NCBI GenBank assembly: GCA_025964895.1
Contig: JAOPXY010000103.1
Span: forward strand, 1 to 57,823
From: Aeromicrobium sp.
GTDB lineage: Bacteria; Actinomycetota; Actinomycetes; Propionibacteriales; Nocardioidaceae
Reading direction: 5' to 3'
Length of the DNA: 57,823 nt
Part shown: in pieces, positions 25,568 through 34,073 of the stretch
Layout of the letters: every line of letters starts with the position of its first letter
Numbering within the stretch: position 1 is the first letter of the stretch
The notes under the pieces: model-generated
The model's input: the letters and a program-made list of their open reading frames with translations, nothing else
Told to the model about the DNA's origin: nothing
Database searches by the model: none
Position numbers and translations under genes: made by a program

Positions 25568-27103
25568 ATGACGGATCAGCTCAACGACGACGAGCAGCTG
25601 CTCGCCAAGCTCGGATACAAGCAGGAGCTCAACCGCAACTGGTCGAGCTTCTCCAACTTCGCGATCTCGTTCTCGATCATCTCGATCCTCGCAGGCTGCT
25701 TCACGACGTTCGGCCAGGCGTGGAACAACGGCGGGCCCGTGGCGATCTCCTGGGGATGGCCGGTCATCTCGATCTTTATCCTGATCATCGGCTTCACGAT
25801 GTCCGAGCTCGTCTCGGCCTATCCGACGTCGGGCGGCATCTACTGGTGGGCCGCGAAGATGGGCGGACCTGCCACGGGCTTCTTCACCGGCTGGCTCAAT
25901 CTCATCGGCCTGCTCGCCGTGACCGCGTCCGTCGCCTACGGGTGCGCGACGTTCTTCGACCTCACCATCAGCACCCTCAGCAGCAGCTACGCCGACGGGT
26001 ACTCGCTGACGCGGGTGTTCATCACGTTCATCGTGATCTTCGCGCTGGGTGCGGCGATGAACATCTACAGCGGGCACCTGCTCGCGGTGCTGAACAACAT
26101 TTCGGTGTGGTGGCACGTGGCCGGCGCCGCCGCGGTCATCCTGATCCTCGTCATCATCCCCGACTCGCACCAGAGCATCGACTTCGTCTTCACCGAGCGC
26201 ATCAACAACTCCGGCTACCTGGACGGGAAGTACTGGTTCCTCGTCCTCCCGCTCGGCTTCTTGCTGACGCAGTACACGATCACCGGGTTCGACGCGTCGG
26301 CCCACCTGTCGGAGGAGACGCAGGGAGCGGCCGAGGGAGCGGCCAAGGGCATCTGGCGCTCCATCGCGTACTCGGCGATCGGCGGTTACGTGCTGCTGCT
26401 GTCGTTCCTGTTCGCGGTCCAGGACCCCGCCGGTGTCAGCGATGGCTTCGGCGCGGTCGACGTCATCTTCGGCCAGGCGCTGCCTCAGGGCTGGCACGTC
26501 ATGATCCTGCTGATCTCGACCGCCGGACAGTTCTTCTGCACCGTCGCGTGCCTCACGAGTGCGTCGCGCATGACGTTCGCCTTCAGCCGCGACGGCGCGA
26601 TCCCCGGGTCGAGGCTGTGGTCCAAGGTCAACCCCAAGACGAGGGTGCCGGCCAATGCGGTCCTGTTCGTGGCGGTCATCGGCGTGGTCATCACGCTGCC
26701 GGCCCTCAAGAGCATCGGCGGCGTGCCGATCGCGTTCTACGCCGTGACCTCGGTCGCGGTGATCGGCCTGTACCTGGCGTTCGCCATCCCGATCTTCCTG
26801 CGCTGGCGCATGGGCGACGCCTTCGTGCCCGGCAGCTGGCACAACGGCCAGAAGTACAAGTGGATGAACCTGCTCGCGGTCGCCGAGATCGCGATCATCT
26901 CGATCTACTTCATCCTGCCGTTCGTCCCGGCCGGCTGGATCTTCTCGGACGACTTCACGTGGAGCGCGGTCAACTACGCACCGATCCTGACCGGTGGCGT
27001 CCTGATCGCCCTGGCCATCTGGTGGCAGGTGTCGGCCAAGAAGTGGTTCACGGGCCCGAAGACGACGGTCGACACGGCTGTCACGCAGGCGTTCGACGAC
27101 TGA
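25568..27103 (+). CDS. APC-superfamily amino acid/amine permease
   Basis: A 511-residue, 12-helix transporter of the amino acid-polyamine-organocation superfamily, amino acid/choline (ACT) branch. Typical features are the N-terminal GYKQELNRNWSSFSNFAISFSII (residues ~16-38), the GWP-containing helix, SAYPTSGGIYWWAAKMGGP, and the later TGFDASAHLSEET signature. Its stop overlaps the start of the glutamine synthetase-like gene (TGATG), so it probably imports that enzyme's amine substrate. Ethanolamine, GABA or polyamines are the family's usual cargoes; the downstream genes favour an amino-alcohol. A TAGCAT box at 25530-25535 and the phased palindromes upstream may regulate it. Confidence 0.88.
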   Translation: MTDQLNDDEQLLAKLGYKQELNRNWSSFSNFAISFSIISILAGCFTTFGQAWNNGGPVAISWGWPVISIFILIIGFTMSELVSAYPTSGGIYWWAAKMGGPATGFFTGWLNLIGLLAVTASVAYGCATFFDLTISTLSSSYADGYSLTRVFITFIVIFALGAAMNIYSGHLLAVLNNISVWWHVAGAAAVILILVIIPDSHQSIDFVFTERINNSGYLDGKYWFLVLPLGFLLTQYTITGFDASAHLSEETQGAAEGAAKGIWRSIAYSAIGGYVLLLSFLFAVQDPAGVSDGFGAVDVIFGQALPQGWHVMILLISTAGQFFCTVACLTSASRMTFAFSRDGAIPGSRLWSKVNPKTRVPANAVLFVAVIGVVITLPALKSIGGVPIAFYAVTSVAVIGLYLAFAIPIFLRWRMGDAFVPGSWHNGQKYKWMNLLAVAEIAIISIYFILPFVPAGWIFSDDFTWSAVNYAPILTGGVLIALAIWWQVSAKKWFTGPKTTVDTAVTQAFDD

Positions 27104-28461
27104 TGACGTCCCGCAACCCGCGCCTGCTGACCCTGGAGCAGCTGCGCGTCCAGATCGGCGAGGGTCACATCGACACCGTCGTCGTGGCGTTCACCGACAT
27201 GCAGGGACGTCTGCAGGGCAAGCGCCTGCACGCGCAGTACTTCCTGGACGTCGCGGTCGAGCAGGGCGTCGAGGGCTGCAACTACCTGCTCAGCGTCGAC
27301 ATCGACATGAACACCGTCGACGGCTACGCCATGAGCTCGTGGGAGAAGGGGTACGGCGACATGGAGCTCGCCCTCGACCTCGGCACGATCCGCGTCCTCA
27401 CGCACCTGCCCGCGACCGTCATGATCCAGTGCGACCTGGTGTGGCTCGACCACGCGCCCGTCGTGCAGTCGCCGCGGACGATCCTGCAGGCGCAGGTCGA
27501 CCGCGCGGCCGAGGCCGGATTCGTCGCGCTGGCCGGCACCGAGCTGGAGTTCATCGTGTTCGACACGACGTACGAGCAGGCGTGGCGCGACGACTACCGC
27601 GGGCTGCAGGGCGCCAATCAGTACAACGTCGACTACTCGATCCTCGGCACGACCCGCGTCGAGCCGCTGCTGCGCGACATCCGCAACACGATGTACGCCG
27701 CCGGCATGACGGTGGAGGGCGCGAAGGGCGAGTGCAATCTCGGCCAGCACGAGATCGGCTTCCTGTACGACGACGTCGTGGTGACGGCCGACAACCACGC
27801 GGTCTACAAGACCGTCGCGAAGGAGATCGCCGCGCTGCACGGCAAGGCTCTGACGTTCATGGCCAAGTACGACGAGCGCGAGGGCAACTCGTGTCACATC
27901 CACCTGTCGCTGCGCGGCGCGGACGGGTCCATCGCGTTCTGGGACGACGGACGCACCGCCGTCTACGACCGGTTCATCGCCGGGATCCTGACCACGATGC
28001 GCGACTTCACCCTGCTCTACGCTCCGAACATCAACTCGTACAAGCGCTTCGCGGACGGGTCGTTCGCGCCGACGACCGTGGCGTGGGGCCTGGACAACCG
28101 CACGTGCGCGGTCCGTCTCGTGGGGCACGGGCCGAGTGCGCGCCTCGAGAACCGGGTGCCGGGCGGCGACACGAATCCGTACCTGTCGCTCGCGGCGATG
28201 CTCGGCGGGGGCCTGTACGGCATCGAGCACGAGCTGGAGCTGGAGCCCGAGCAGACCGGCAACGCCTACTCCTCGGGAAAGCCGAAGGTGCCGTCGACGC
28301 TGCGCGAGGCCCGCGACGCGTGGGCCGGGTCCGAGATCGCCCGGGCCGTGTTCGGCGAGGACGTCGTGCAGCACTACACGAACATGGCCGATGTCGAGCT
28401 GAAGGCCTTCGACGCCACGGTGACCGACTGGGAGCGCCGCAGAAGCTTCGAGAGAATGTAA
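27103..28461 (+). CDS. Glutamine synthetase-like gamma-glutamyl-amine ligase (GlnA3/GlnA4 type)
   Basis: A 452-residue member of the glutamine synthetase family, of the type that ligates glutamate to amines (PuuA, GlnA3, GlnA4) using ATP. Catalytic and metal-binding segments are intact: GTELEFIVFD (~residue 146), GECNLGQHEIGF (~residue 208), GNSCHIHLSL (~residue 263), NSYKRF, then NRTCAVRLVGHG and ENRVPGGDTNPYLSLAAML. ATG 27103 overlaps the permease stop; the longer upstream frame is permease in another phase. Context (permease, ALDH, SDR, gamma-glutamyl hydrolase) indicates amine catabolism, not nitrogen assimilation. Streptomyces GlnA4 makes gamma-glutamylethanolamide, the closest fitting model; polyamines remain an alternative. 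Confidence 0.87.
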   Translation: MTSRNPRLLTLEQLRVQIGEGHIDTVVVAFTDMQGRLQGKRLHAQYFLDVAVEQGVEGCNYLLSVDIDMNTVDGYAMSSWEKGYGDMELALDLGTIRVLTHLPATVMIQCDLVWLDHAPVVQSPRTILQAQVDRAAEAGFVALAGTELEFIVFDTTYEQAWRDDYRGLQGANQYNVDYSILGTTRVEPLLRDIRNTMYAAGMTVEGAKGECNLGQHEIGFLYDDVVVTADNHAVYKTVAKEIAALHGKALTFMAKYDEREGNSCHIHLSLRGADGSIAFWDDGRTAVYDRFIAGILTTMRDFTLLYAPNINSYKRFADGSFAPTTVAWGLDNRTCAVRLVGHGPSARLENRVPGGDTNPYLSLAAMLGGGLYGIEHELELEPEQTGNAYSSGKPKVPSTLREARDAWAGSEIARAVFGEDVVQHYTNMADVELKAFDATVTDWERRRSFERM

Positions 28462-28571
28462 AAGGACCCACCCAAACCTTCCCCAGTTTTTTTGGACGAG
28501 CTTGCATCGATCCGGGTCGTCCACCGGTACAGAATCGTCCACAGGCTGGGGAGCCCCCCCGAGGAGATCGC

Positions 28572-29933
28572 TTGACCAGCACGTACACCGTCGTGAACCC
28601 GGCGACCGCCGAGGCGGTCGTGGATGTCGCAATGGCCGATCTCGTGGAAACCGACGCCGCGATCGAACGGGCCGCCGAGGCGTTCCCGGCGTGGCGCGAC
28701 ACGGCCCCCGGCGAGAAGGCGCGGTTGCTTCGGCGCTTCGAGGCGGTCGTCGACGACCACGTCGAGGATCTCGACGAGCTGGAGGTCCGCAACTCCGGGC
28801 ACACGTGGGGCAACGCGACGTGGGAGGCGGGCAACGTCCGCGACGTCCTCAACTACTACTCGGCCGCGCCGGAACGGCTTCTCGGCCACCAGATCCCGGT
28901 CGCCGGCGGCATCGACGTGACGTTCCACGAGCCGCTCGGCGTCGTCGGCATCATCGTGCCCTGGAACTTCCCGATGCCGATCGCCGCCTGGGGATTCGCG
29001 CCGGCGCTCGCGGCGGGCAACACCGTCGTCCTCAAGCCCGCCGAGCTGACGCCGCTGACCGCGATCCGCCTCGGTGAGCTGGCGATCGAGGCGGGCCTGC
29101 CCGAGGGCGTGTTCACGGTCATCCCCGGCAAGGGCTCGGTCACGGGCGAGCGGTTCGTGACCCACCCGGCCGTCCGCAAGGTGTGCTTCACGGGCTCGAC
29201 CGCGGTCGGCAAGCGGATCATGGCCGGTGCCGCCGACCAGCTGAAGCGCGTCACGCTCGAGCTGGGCGGCAAGAGCGCCAACATCGTCTTCGCCGACGCC
29301 GATCTCGCCAAGGCGGCCGCCTCGGCCCCGGCGGCGGTCTTCGACAACGCAGGGCAGGACTGCTGTGCGCGCTCGCGCATCCTGGTCGAGCGCTCGGCCT
29401 ACGACGAGTTCGTGTCGTTGCTGGAGCCGGCCGTCAAGGCGGTCAAGGTGCTCGATCCGTCCGACCGGTCCAGCGAGATGGGGCCGCTGATCTCGGCCGG
29501 GCAGCACGCCACGGTGAAGGGCTACGTCGACGCGGCCGAGATCGCGTTCGCCGGCTCCGCGCCGGACGGGCCCGGATTCTGGTTCCCGCCGACCGTCGTG
29601 CTCGCCGACGACCCGGCGGCGACGATCTGGCGCGAGGAGGTGTTCGGTCCGGTCGTGGCGGTCATGCCCTTCGACGACGAGGCGCACGCGGTGCGGCTCG
29701 CGAACGACACCGAGTTCGGGCTGTCGGGCTCGATCTTCACCCGCGACGTCGGTCGGGCGCTGCGCGTCTCGCGGGCCGTCGAGGCCGGCGCGCTGAGCGT
29801 TAACTCGCACTCGTCCGTCCGATACTGGACGCCATTCGGCGGCTTCAAGCAGTCCGGCATCGGCCGCGAGCTCGGCCCGGACGCCCCGCACGCGTTCACC
29901 GACGTCAAGAACATCTTCATTTCAAACGACTAG
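28572..29933 (+). CDS. NAD(P)+-dependent aldehyde dehydrogenase
   Basis: A 453-residue aldehyde dehydrogenase. TTG 28572 is selected since GAGGAG (28561-28566) lies five bases before it and the protein then starts TSTYTVVNPATAEAV as expected; the frame runs far upstream but through glutamine synthetase coding DNA. Motifs: VPWNFPMPIAAWGFAPAL (~residue 132), FTGSTAVGKRIM, catalytic Glu in LELGGKSANIV, catalytic Cys in NAGQDCCARSRI, EEVFGPVVAVMPF and the closing PFGGFKQSGIGRELG. In this operon it would oxidise a gamma-glutamyl-amino-aldehyde to the acid. The 110-bp gap before it (28462-28571) has a poly-T run and no gene. Confidence 0.93.
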   Translation: MTSTYTVVNPATAEAVVDVAMADLVETDAAIERAAEAFPAWRDTAPGEKARLLRRFEAVVDDHVEDLDELEVRNSGHTWGNATWEAGNVRDVLNYYSAAPERLLGHQIPVAGGIDVTFHEPLGVVGIIVPWNFPMPIAAWGFAPALAAGNTVVLKPAELTPLTAIRLGELAIEAGLPEGVFTVIPGKGSVTGERFVTHPAVRKVCFTGSTAVGKRIMAGAADQLKRVTLELGGKSANIVFADADLAKAAASAPAAVFDNAGQDCCARSRILVERSAYDEFVSLLEPAVKAVKVLDPSDRSSEMGPLISAGQHATVKGYVDAAEIAFAGSAPDGPGFWFPPTVVLADDPAATIWREEVFGPVVAVMPFDDEAHAVRLANDTEFGLSGSIFTRDVGRALRVSRAVEAGALSVNSHSSVRYWTPFGGFKQSGIGRELGPDAPHAFTDVKNIFISND

Positions 29934-29965
29934 TCATCTCGAACGAGTAGAACGGACCCATCAGC

Positions 29966-30733
29966 ATGGCAGGACGCATCGCAGGCAAGACCGCCGTCGT
30001 AACGGGAGGCTGCTCCGGGATCGGGCTGGCGACCGTCCGCCGGTTCGCGGAGGAGGGCGCGAACGTCGTCATCGGCGACCTGGACGACGCGAAGGGTGCC
30101 GAGGTCGCGAAGGAGGTCGGAGGCACGTACGTCCACGTCGACGTCACCGACAAGGACGGCGTCGACGCCCTTTTCAGGACGGCGAAGGACACCTATGGCT
30201 CGGTGGACATCGCGTTCAACAACGCCGGCATCAGCCCGCCGGAGGACGACTCGATCCTCGACACCGATCTCGAGGCGTGGAAGCGCGTGCAGGACGTCAA
30301 CCTGACCAGCGTGTACCTGTGCTGTAAGGCCGCCCTGCCGTACATGCTGGAGCAGAAGCGCGGCTCGATCATCAACACCGCGTCGTTCGTGGCAGTCATG
30401 GGCGCCGCGACGTCGCAGATCTCGTACTCGGCCTCGAAGGGCGGGGTGCTGTCGATGTCGCGGGAGCTCGGCGTGCAGTTCGCGCGCGAGGGAGTCCGGG
30501 TCAATGCCCTGTGCCCCGGCCCGGTCAACACCCCGCTGCTGCAGGAGCTGTTCGCGTCCGACCCCGAACGCGCGGCCCGCCGCCTCGTCCACGTGCCGGT
30601 GGGACGATTCGCCGAGCCGGTCGAGATGGCCAACGCCGTGCTGTTCCTCGCCTCCGACGAGTCGAGCTTCATCACGGCATCGACGTTCCTCGTCGACGGC
30701 GGCATCTCCGGGGCGTACGTCACGCCGCTGTGA
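29966..30733 (+). CDS. SDR family NAD(P)-dependent oxidoreductase
   Basis: A 255-residue classical short-chain dehydrogenase. Cofactor motif TGGCSGIGLA (13-22), NNAGISPP (~residue 85), catalytic Ser in TASFVAVMG and Tyr/Lys in SYSASKGGVLSMSRELG, then LCPGPVNTPLL. Asp38 in GDLDDAK favours NAD(H). It sits between ALDH and the gamma-glutamyl hydrolase with short gaps. An alcohol dehydrogenase is what an amino-alcohol route needs: gamma-glutamylethanolamide to its aldehyde. A putrescine route would instead need an amine oxidase (PuuB), which is absent here. The substrate is inferred from the operon only. Confidence 0.9.
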   Translation: MAGRIAGKTAVVTGGCSGIGLATVRRFAEEGANVVIGDLDDAKGAEVAKEVGGTYVHVDVTDKDGVDALFRTAKDTYGSVDIAFNNAGISPPEDDSILDTDLEAWKRVQDVNLTSVYLCCKAALPYMLEQKRGSIINTASFVAVMGAATSQISYSASKGGVLSMSRELGVQFAREGVRVNALCPGPVNTPLLQELFASDPERAARRLVHVPVGRFAEPVEMANAVLFLASDESSFITASTFLVDGGISGAYVTPL

Positions 30734-30735
30734 CC

Positions 30736-31434
30736 ATGCGACCCGTGATCGGCATCTCGACGTACCGCGAACAGGCGCGGTGGGGCGTCTGGGACCAGCC
30801 CGCCGACCTGCTGCCCGTGGGCTATGCGACGTCGATCGAGCGGGCCGGCGGGGTCGCGGTGCTGCTGCCGCCCGGCTCCCCGGACGGTGCCGCGGCGGTC
30901 GTCGCGCGCCTCGACGGGCTCGTGGTCGCCGGGGGAGCCGATATCGATCCGGCGCGCTACGCGGCCGCGGCGCACCCACGGACGACGGTGTGGCGTGAGG
31001 ACCGCGACGCCTGGGAGCTCGCGCTGCTCGCCGCCGCACCGGCCGATCTGCCGGTGCTCGGCATCTGCCGGGGCATGCAGGTCATGGCCGTCCACGCCGG
31101 CGGGACGCTGCACCAACACGTGCCCGATCTCGTCGGTGACGATGCGCACTCGCCCCGCCCCGGGACGTTCGGTGAGGTCGACGTCGACGTCCTGCCGGGC
31201 ACGCGCCTGGCAGCCGCGATCGGCGACAAGGGCCAGGTGCGCTGCCACCACCACCAGGCCGTCCACGAGCACCCGGGCTTCGTGCCGTCGGCCCGTGCCG
31301 CCGACGGCACGCTGGAGGCCATGGAGGATCCGGGCCACCGATTCCGCGTGGCCGTGCAGTGGCACCCCGAGACCAAGGACGATGCCGGCCTCTTCCGGGC
31401 CCTCGTCACCGCGGCCTCGAGCAGCGGTGCCTGA
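30736..31434 (+). CDS. Gamma-glutamyl-amine hydrolase, class I GATase-like (PuuD type)
   Basis: A 232-residue class I glutamine amidotransferase-like hydrolase of the gamma-glutamyl-GABA hydrolase family (peptidase C26). Seen: MRPVIGISTYRE start, GLVVAGGADIDPARY, the nucleophile in LGICRGMQVMAVHAGGTLHQ, and the His-Glu in VQWHPETKDD. It would release glutamate from the gamma-glutamylated acid, regenerating the carrier. ATG 30736 is used; a GTG at 30730 overlapping the SDR stop is also possible. It ends the five-gene operon. Confidence 0.88.
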   Translation: MRPVIGISTYREQARWGVWDQPADLLPVGYATSIERAGGVAVLLPPGSPDGAAAVVARLDGLVVAGGADIDPARYAAAAHPRTTVWREDRDAWELALLAAAPADLPVLGICRGMQVMAVHAGGTLHQHVPDLVGDDAHSPRPGTFGEVDVDVLPGTRLAAAIGDKGQVRCHHHQAVHEHPGFVPSARAADGTLEAMEDPGHRFRVAVQWHPETKDDAGLFRALVTAASSSGA

Positions 31435-31572
31435 GCCCGCCCACCACGATCAGGGGGAGGCGTGCAGATACGGCGCGCGGGGTCGTAGGCCGCGACGTCT
31501 CGAGGCGCTCCCCGCGCGTCGGGACCGGTCCTGTCCGACGGGACGGTTAGCGTGCTGGGCAGGAGGCCATGC

Positions 31573-32415
31573 GTGCGAGTCAACAAACATCCCGGGACGT
31601 GCCTGGAGTGCGAGGTCGAGGTTCTGATGGGCGACGGCCGGCTCATCGGCCTGCCCGGCGAGTGGTACATCGTCTGTGTCACGTGCTCGCCCGCCCCGCC
31701 GCCGCGCGGCGAGCACGACGGCTGGCACCGCACGCCGCTGGCCTCGCTCGACTTCGAGACGACCGGCGTCGACCCGCTCACCGACCGCGTCCTGAGCTTC
31801 GCCCTGCTGGGCGATCGCGGCGACGACCTGTGCGGCCTGATCGACGCGGGTGTCGACATCCCGCCGGCCTCCGCCGCGGTGCACGGGCTGACCGCCGAGA
31901 TGCTTGCCGGTGCGCCGGCACCCCGCGACGCGATCGCCGAGATTGCGACGTGGGTGCAGGGGCTCATCGAGCGCCAGGTCGGGCTGGTCGTGTTCAATGC
32001 CGCGTACGACCTGACGATGCTACGGGCCGAGATCCGGCGGTGGGGTCTGGTCCAGCCCGACTGGGACCGCCTGCTCGTCGTCGACCCGTTCGTCGTCGAC
32101 TGGGGCATCGAGCGCGGCTGGCTCGGCCCCCGCGGGCTCGGCGACGTCGCGGCCTACTATGACGTCGTGCTCGACCACGCCCATGACGCGGCCGCCGATG
32201 CGCGGGCCGCGCGGGAGGTCGCGTACGAGCTCGGCCGGCGGCACCCGGCCGTCGCGACGGGGACGCTGGAGAGCCTCATGGTGCGCCAGCGAGGCTGGTT
32301 CGCCGATCGCGCCGAGGACTGGAACGCCTACGCCCGTACCGCCGACCGCGGCCTCGACGACCCGCTCGGCTGGCCGCTCGCCCGCCCCGCCGTCACCTCG
32401 GCGCAGACCGCCTGA
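31573..32415 (+). CDS. DEDDh 3'-5' exonuclease (DnaQ-like) with N-terminal Cys-rich segment
   Basis: A 280-residue exonuclease of the DNA polymerase III epsilon/RNase T superfamily. Its catalytic residues appear in SLDFETTGVDP (D, E), VVFNAAYDLTML (D) and HAHDAAADARAA (H, D). GTG 31573 is chosen because AGGAGG (31561-31566) lies six bases before it. Unusually, the first ~50 residues carry two CxxC pairs (CLEC and CVTC) 21 residues apart, resembling a zinc ribbon. A DNA- or RNA-binding role for that part is inferred. No polymerase gene is adjacent. Its target is unknown. Confidence 0.85.
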   Translation: MRVNKHPGTCLECEVEVLMGDGRLIGLPGEWYIVCVTCSPAPPPRGEHDGWHRTPLASLDFETTGVDPLTDRVLSFALLGDRGDDLCGLIDAGVDIPPASAAVHGLTAEMLAGAPAPRDAIAEIATWVQGLIERQVGLVVFNAAYDLTMLRAEIRRWGLVQPDWDRLLVVDPFVVDWGIERGWLGPRGLGDVAAYYDVVLDHAHDAAADARAAREVAYELGRRHPAVATGTLESLMVRQRGWFADRAEDWNAYARTADRGLDDPLGWPLARPAVTSAQTA

Positions 32416-32428
32416 GGCCGCTCCGTCG

Positions 32429-33268
32429 TCAGGTGCGCACGCGGGTGATGATCGCCTCCGCGAGGGAGTCGGGTGCCTGCTCCGGCACCCAGTGCCCGAT
32501 GCCGGCCAGCTCCACGAAGCGGTAGTCGGCGTCGACGAAGTCGCCGCACGCCTCGGCAGGCACGCGGCCGATCGCCTGGTCGTGCTCGCCCCACACGAAC
32601 GTCGTGGGCACCTGGGTGCGCGGGGTGTCGGCCAGCTCGGGCCCCATGGCCCGATACCAGTTGAGCGCCGCGGTCAGGGCTCCCGGCTCGGCCAGATGGG
32701 AGACGTACTGCACCACGAGCGCGACCGGCACGTCGTCGCCGTAGATCGCGGTGAGCCGGCGGGCACCGTCCGCGAGCAGCAGCTCCTCGGCCGTGCCGGC
32801 CTCCCGCATGAACGAGATGTACGCGGCCTTCTGCTGCTGCTCGGGGTCGTCGCGCAGGGCGGCGGTGTAGGCCGTGAGGTGCGGCACCGAGACGGCGGTC
32901 AGCGTCCGGACGCGCTCGGGGTACCGGCCGGCCGTCAGCCAGGCCACCGCGCTGCCCCAGTCGTGGCCCACGAGGTGGAACGTAGCGAGCCCCAGCACAT
33001 CGGCAACCCCGACGACGTCGTCGGCTAGCAGCCCGGTCGCGTACGCCGCGACGTCGGTGGGCCGGGCGCCGGGGGAGTATCCCCGCTGGTCGACGGCGAT
33101 GACGCGCAGCCCGGCGTCCGCGAGCCGCGCCGCGACGGACGTCCACGACAGCGACGTCTCCGGGAAGCCGTGCAGCAGCATGACCGGCTCGCCGTCGCCG
33201 GGCCCGCTGGTGCGGACGTCGAAAGTCAGGTCGCCGACCGTGACCGGATGGATGGTCGCGAACGTCAT
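32429..33268 (-). CDS. Alpha/beta hydrolase, epoxide hydrolase-like
   Basis: A 279-residue alpha/beta-fold hydrolase. It has the oxyanion-hole HGFPETSLSW (~residue 31), DQRGYSPGARP, the nucleophile elbow LVGHDWGSAVAW (Asp nucleophile, ~residue 99) and the closing IGHWVPEQAP with the catalytic His. An Asp nucleophile with HGFPE and RGY motifs is the pattern of epoxide hydrolases and fluoroacetate/haloalkane dehalogenases; the first is more likely. ATG 33268 has a GGAGGA ribosome site; an upstream extension is not supported. It converges on the exonuclease gene with 13 bases between stops. Confidence 0.88.
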   Translation of the reverse strand: MTFATIHPVTVGDLTFDVRTSGPGDGEPVMLLHGFPETSLSWTSVAARLADAGLRVIAVDQRGYSPGARPTDVAAYATGLLADDVVGVADVLGLATFHLVGHDWGSAVAWLTAGRYPERVRTLTAVSVPHLTAYTAALRDDPEQQQKAAYISFMREAGTAEELLLADGARRLTAIYGDDVPVALVVQYVSHLAEPGALTAALNWYRAMGPELADTPRTQVPTTFVWGEHDQAIGRVPAEACGDFVDADYRFVELAGIGHWVPEQAPDSLAEAIITRVRT

Positions 33269-33311
33269 GGGGATCCTCCGGTGGTTGATCTGGTGGTCGG
33301 GTGGGTCGTGA

Positions 33312-34073
33312 TCATTCGAAGCTGTCGCCGATCCGGGCCACGGCATCGCGGTCCAGCACGGCGGCCGTCTCCGCGTCCGGCGCGCTGCCGCCGCGATCGT
33401 GCGGCAGCCACCAGCGGTCGGCGTCGTCGCGGGGGCGCTCGGGGTAGGTGTCGACGGCCTCGTCGAGCAGGGCGCTCATGCCGGCGACCAGTCGCAGGTT
33501 GAGCTCGTCGACCGTCTCGCCGTCGAGGGCGACGAGCGGCTCGCCGACCAAGATCGTGACTGGCATGCCGCGCCGCAGCGACCAGTGCCCGTCAACGGTG
33601 AGGATGCGGTGGCCGCCCCACACCACGATGGGGATCAGCGGCACCCGGTGATGCAGCGCGATGCCAGCAGCGCCGCGCCGGAACGGCTTCAGCCGCCACG
33701 ACCTGCTGATCGTCGCCTCCGGGAAGACGCCGATGAGCTCGCCCTCGCGGACGCGGTCGAGCCCCAGCCGGGCGGCATGCCACCCGCCCTGGCGGTCGAC
33801 GGGGATGTGCCCCATCGCCCGCATCAGGCGGCCGACGACGGGCAGCTCGAACACCGTCCGCTTCGCCATGAACCGGATGTGCCGGCCTCGCGGGCGTGCG
33901 GCGTACCCGATGAAGGTGAAATCGAGGAAGCCGATGTGGTTGCCCGCCACGACTCCGCCGCCGTGCGCCGGGATGTGCTCGAGGCCACGGACGTCGAAGC
34001 GGTACCCCATGAGCCGAAACAACGTTCCGAACAGGTGGACGGCCACGCGGTAGGTGCGATCAGGACGTGACAC
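33312..34073 (-). CDS. 1-acyl-sn-glycerol-3-phosphate acyltransferase (PlsC-like)
   Basis: A 253-residue membrane-associated acyltransferase with the HX4D motif in NHIGFLDF (His46, Asp51), RFMAKRTVFELPVVGRLMRAMG and FPEATISRS in the glycerol-phosphate-binding block. It probably acylates lysophosphatidate or a related lysolipid. Its start overlaps the end of the YhhN/lysoplasmalogenase gene by 14 bases, placing two lipid-remodelling genes in one unit. C-terminal ~50 residues are outside the core domain. Confidence 0.9.
   Translation of the reverse strand: MSRPDRTYRVAVHLFGTLFRLMGYRFDVRGLEHIPAHGGGVVAGNHIGFLDFTFIGYAARPRGRHIRFMAKRTVFELPVVGRLMRAMGHIPVDRQGGWHAARLGLDRVREGELIGVFPEATISRSWRLKPFRRGAAGIALHHRVPLIPIVVWGGHRILTVDGHWSLRRGMPVTILVGEPLVALDGETVDELNLRLVAGMSALLDEAVDTYPERPRDDADRWWLPHDRGGSAPDAETAAVLDRDAVARIGDSFE

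Noticed and set aside
28462-28571. Small gene or terminator between the glutamine synthetase-like gene and ALDH gene
   Set aside because: There is a T7 run but no stem before it, and the only open frame is a low-quality extension of the ALDH frame; the ribosome site fixes the start at TTG 28572.
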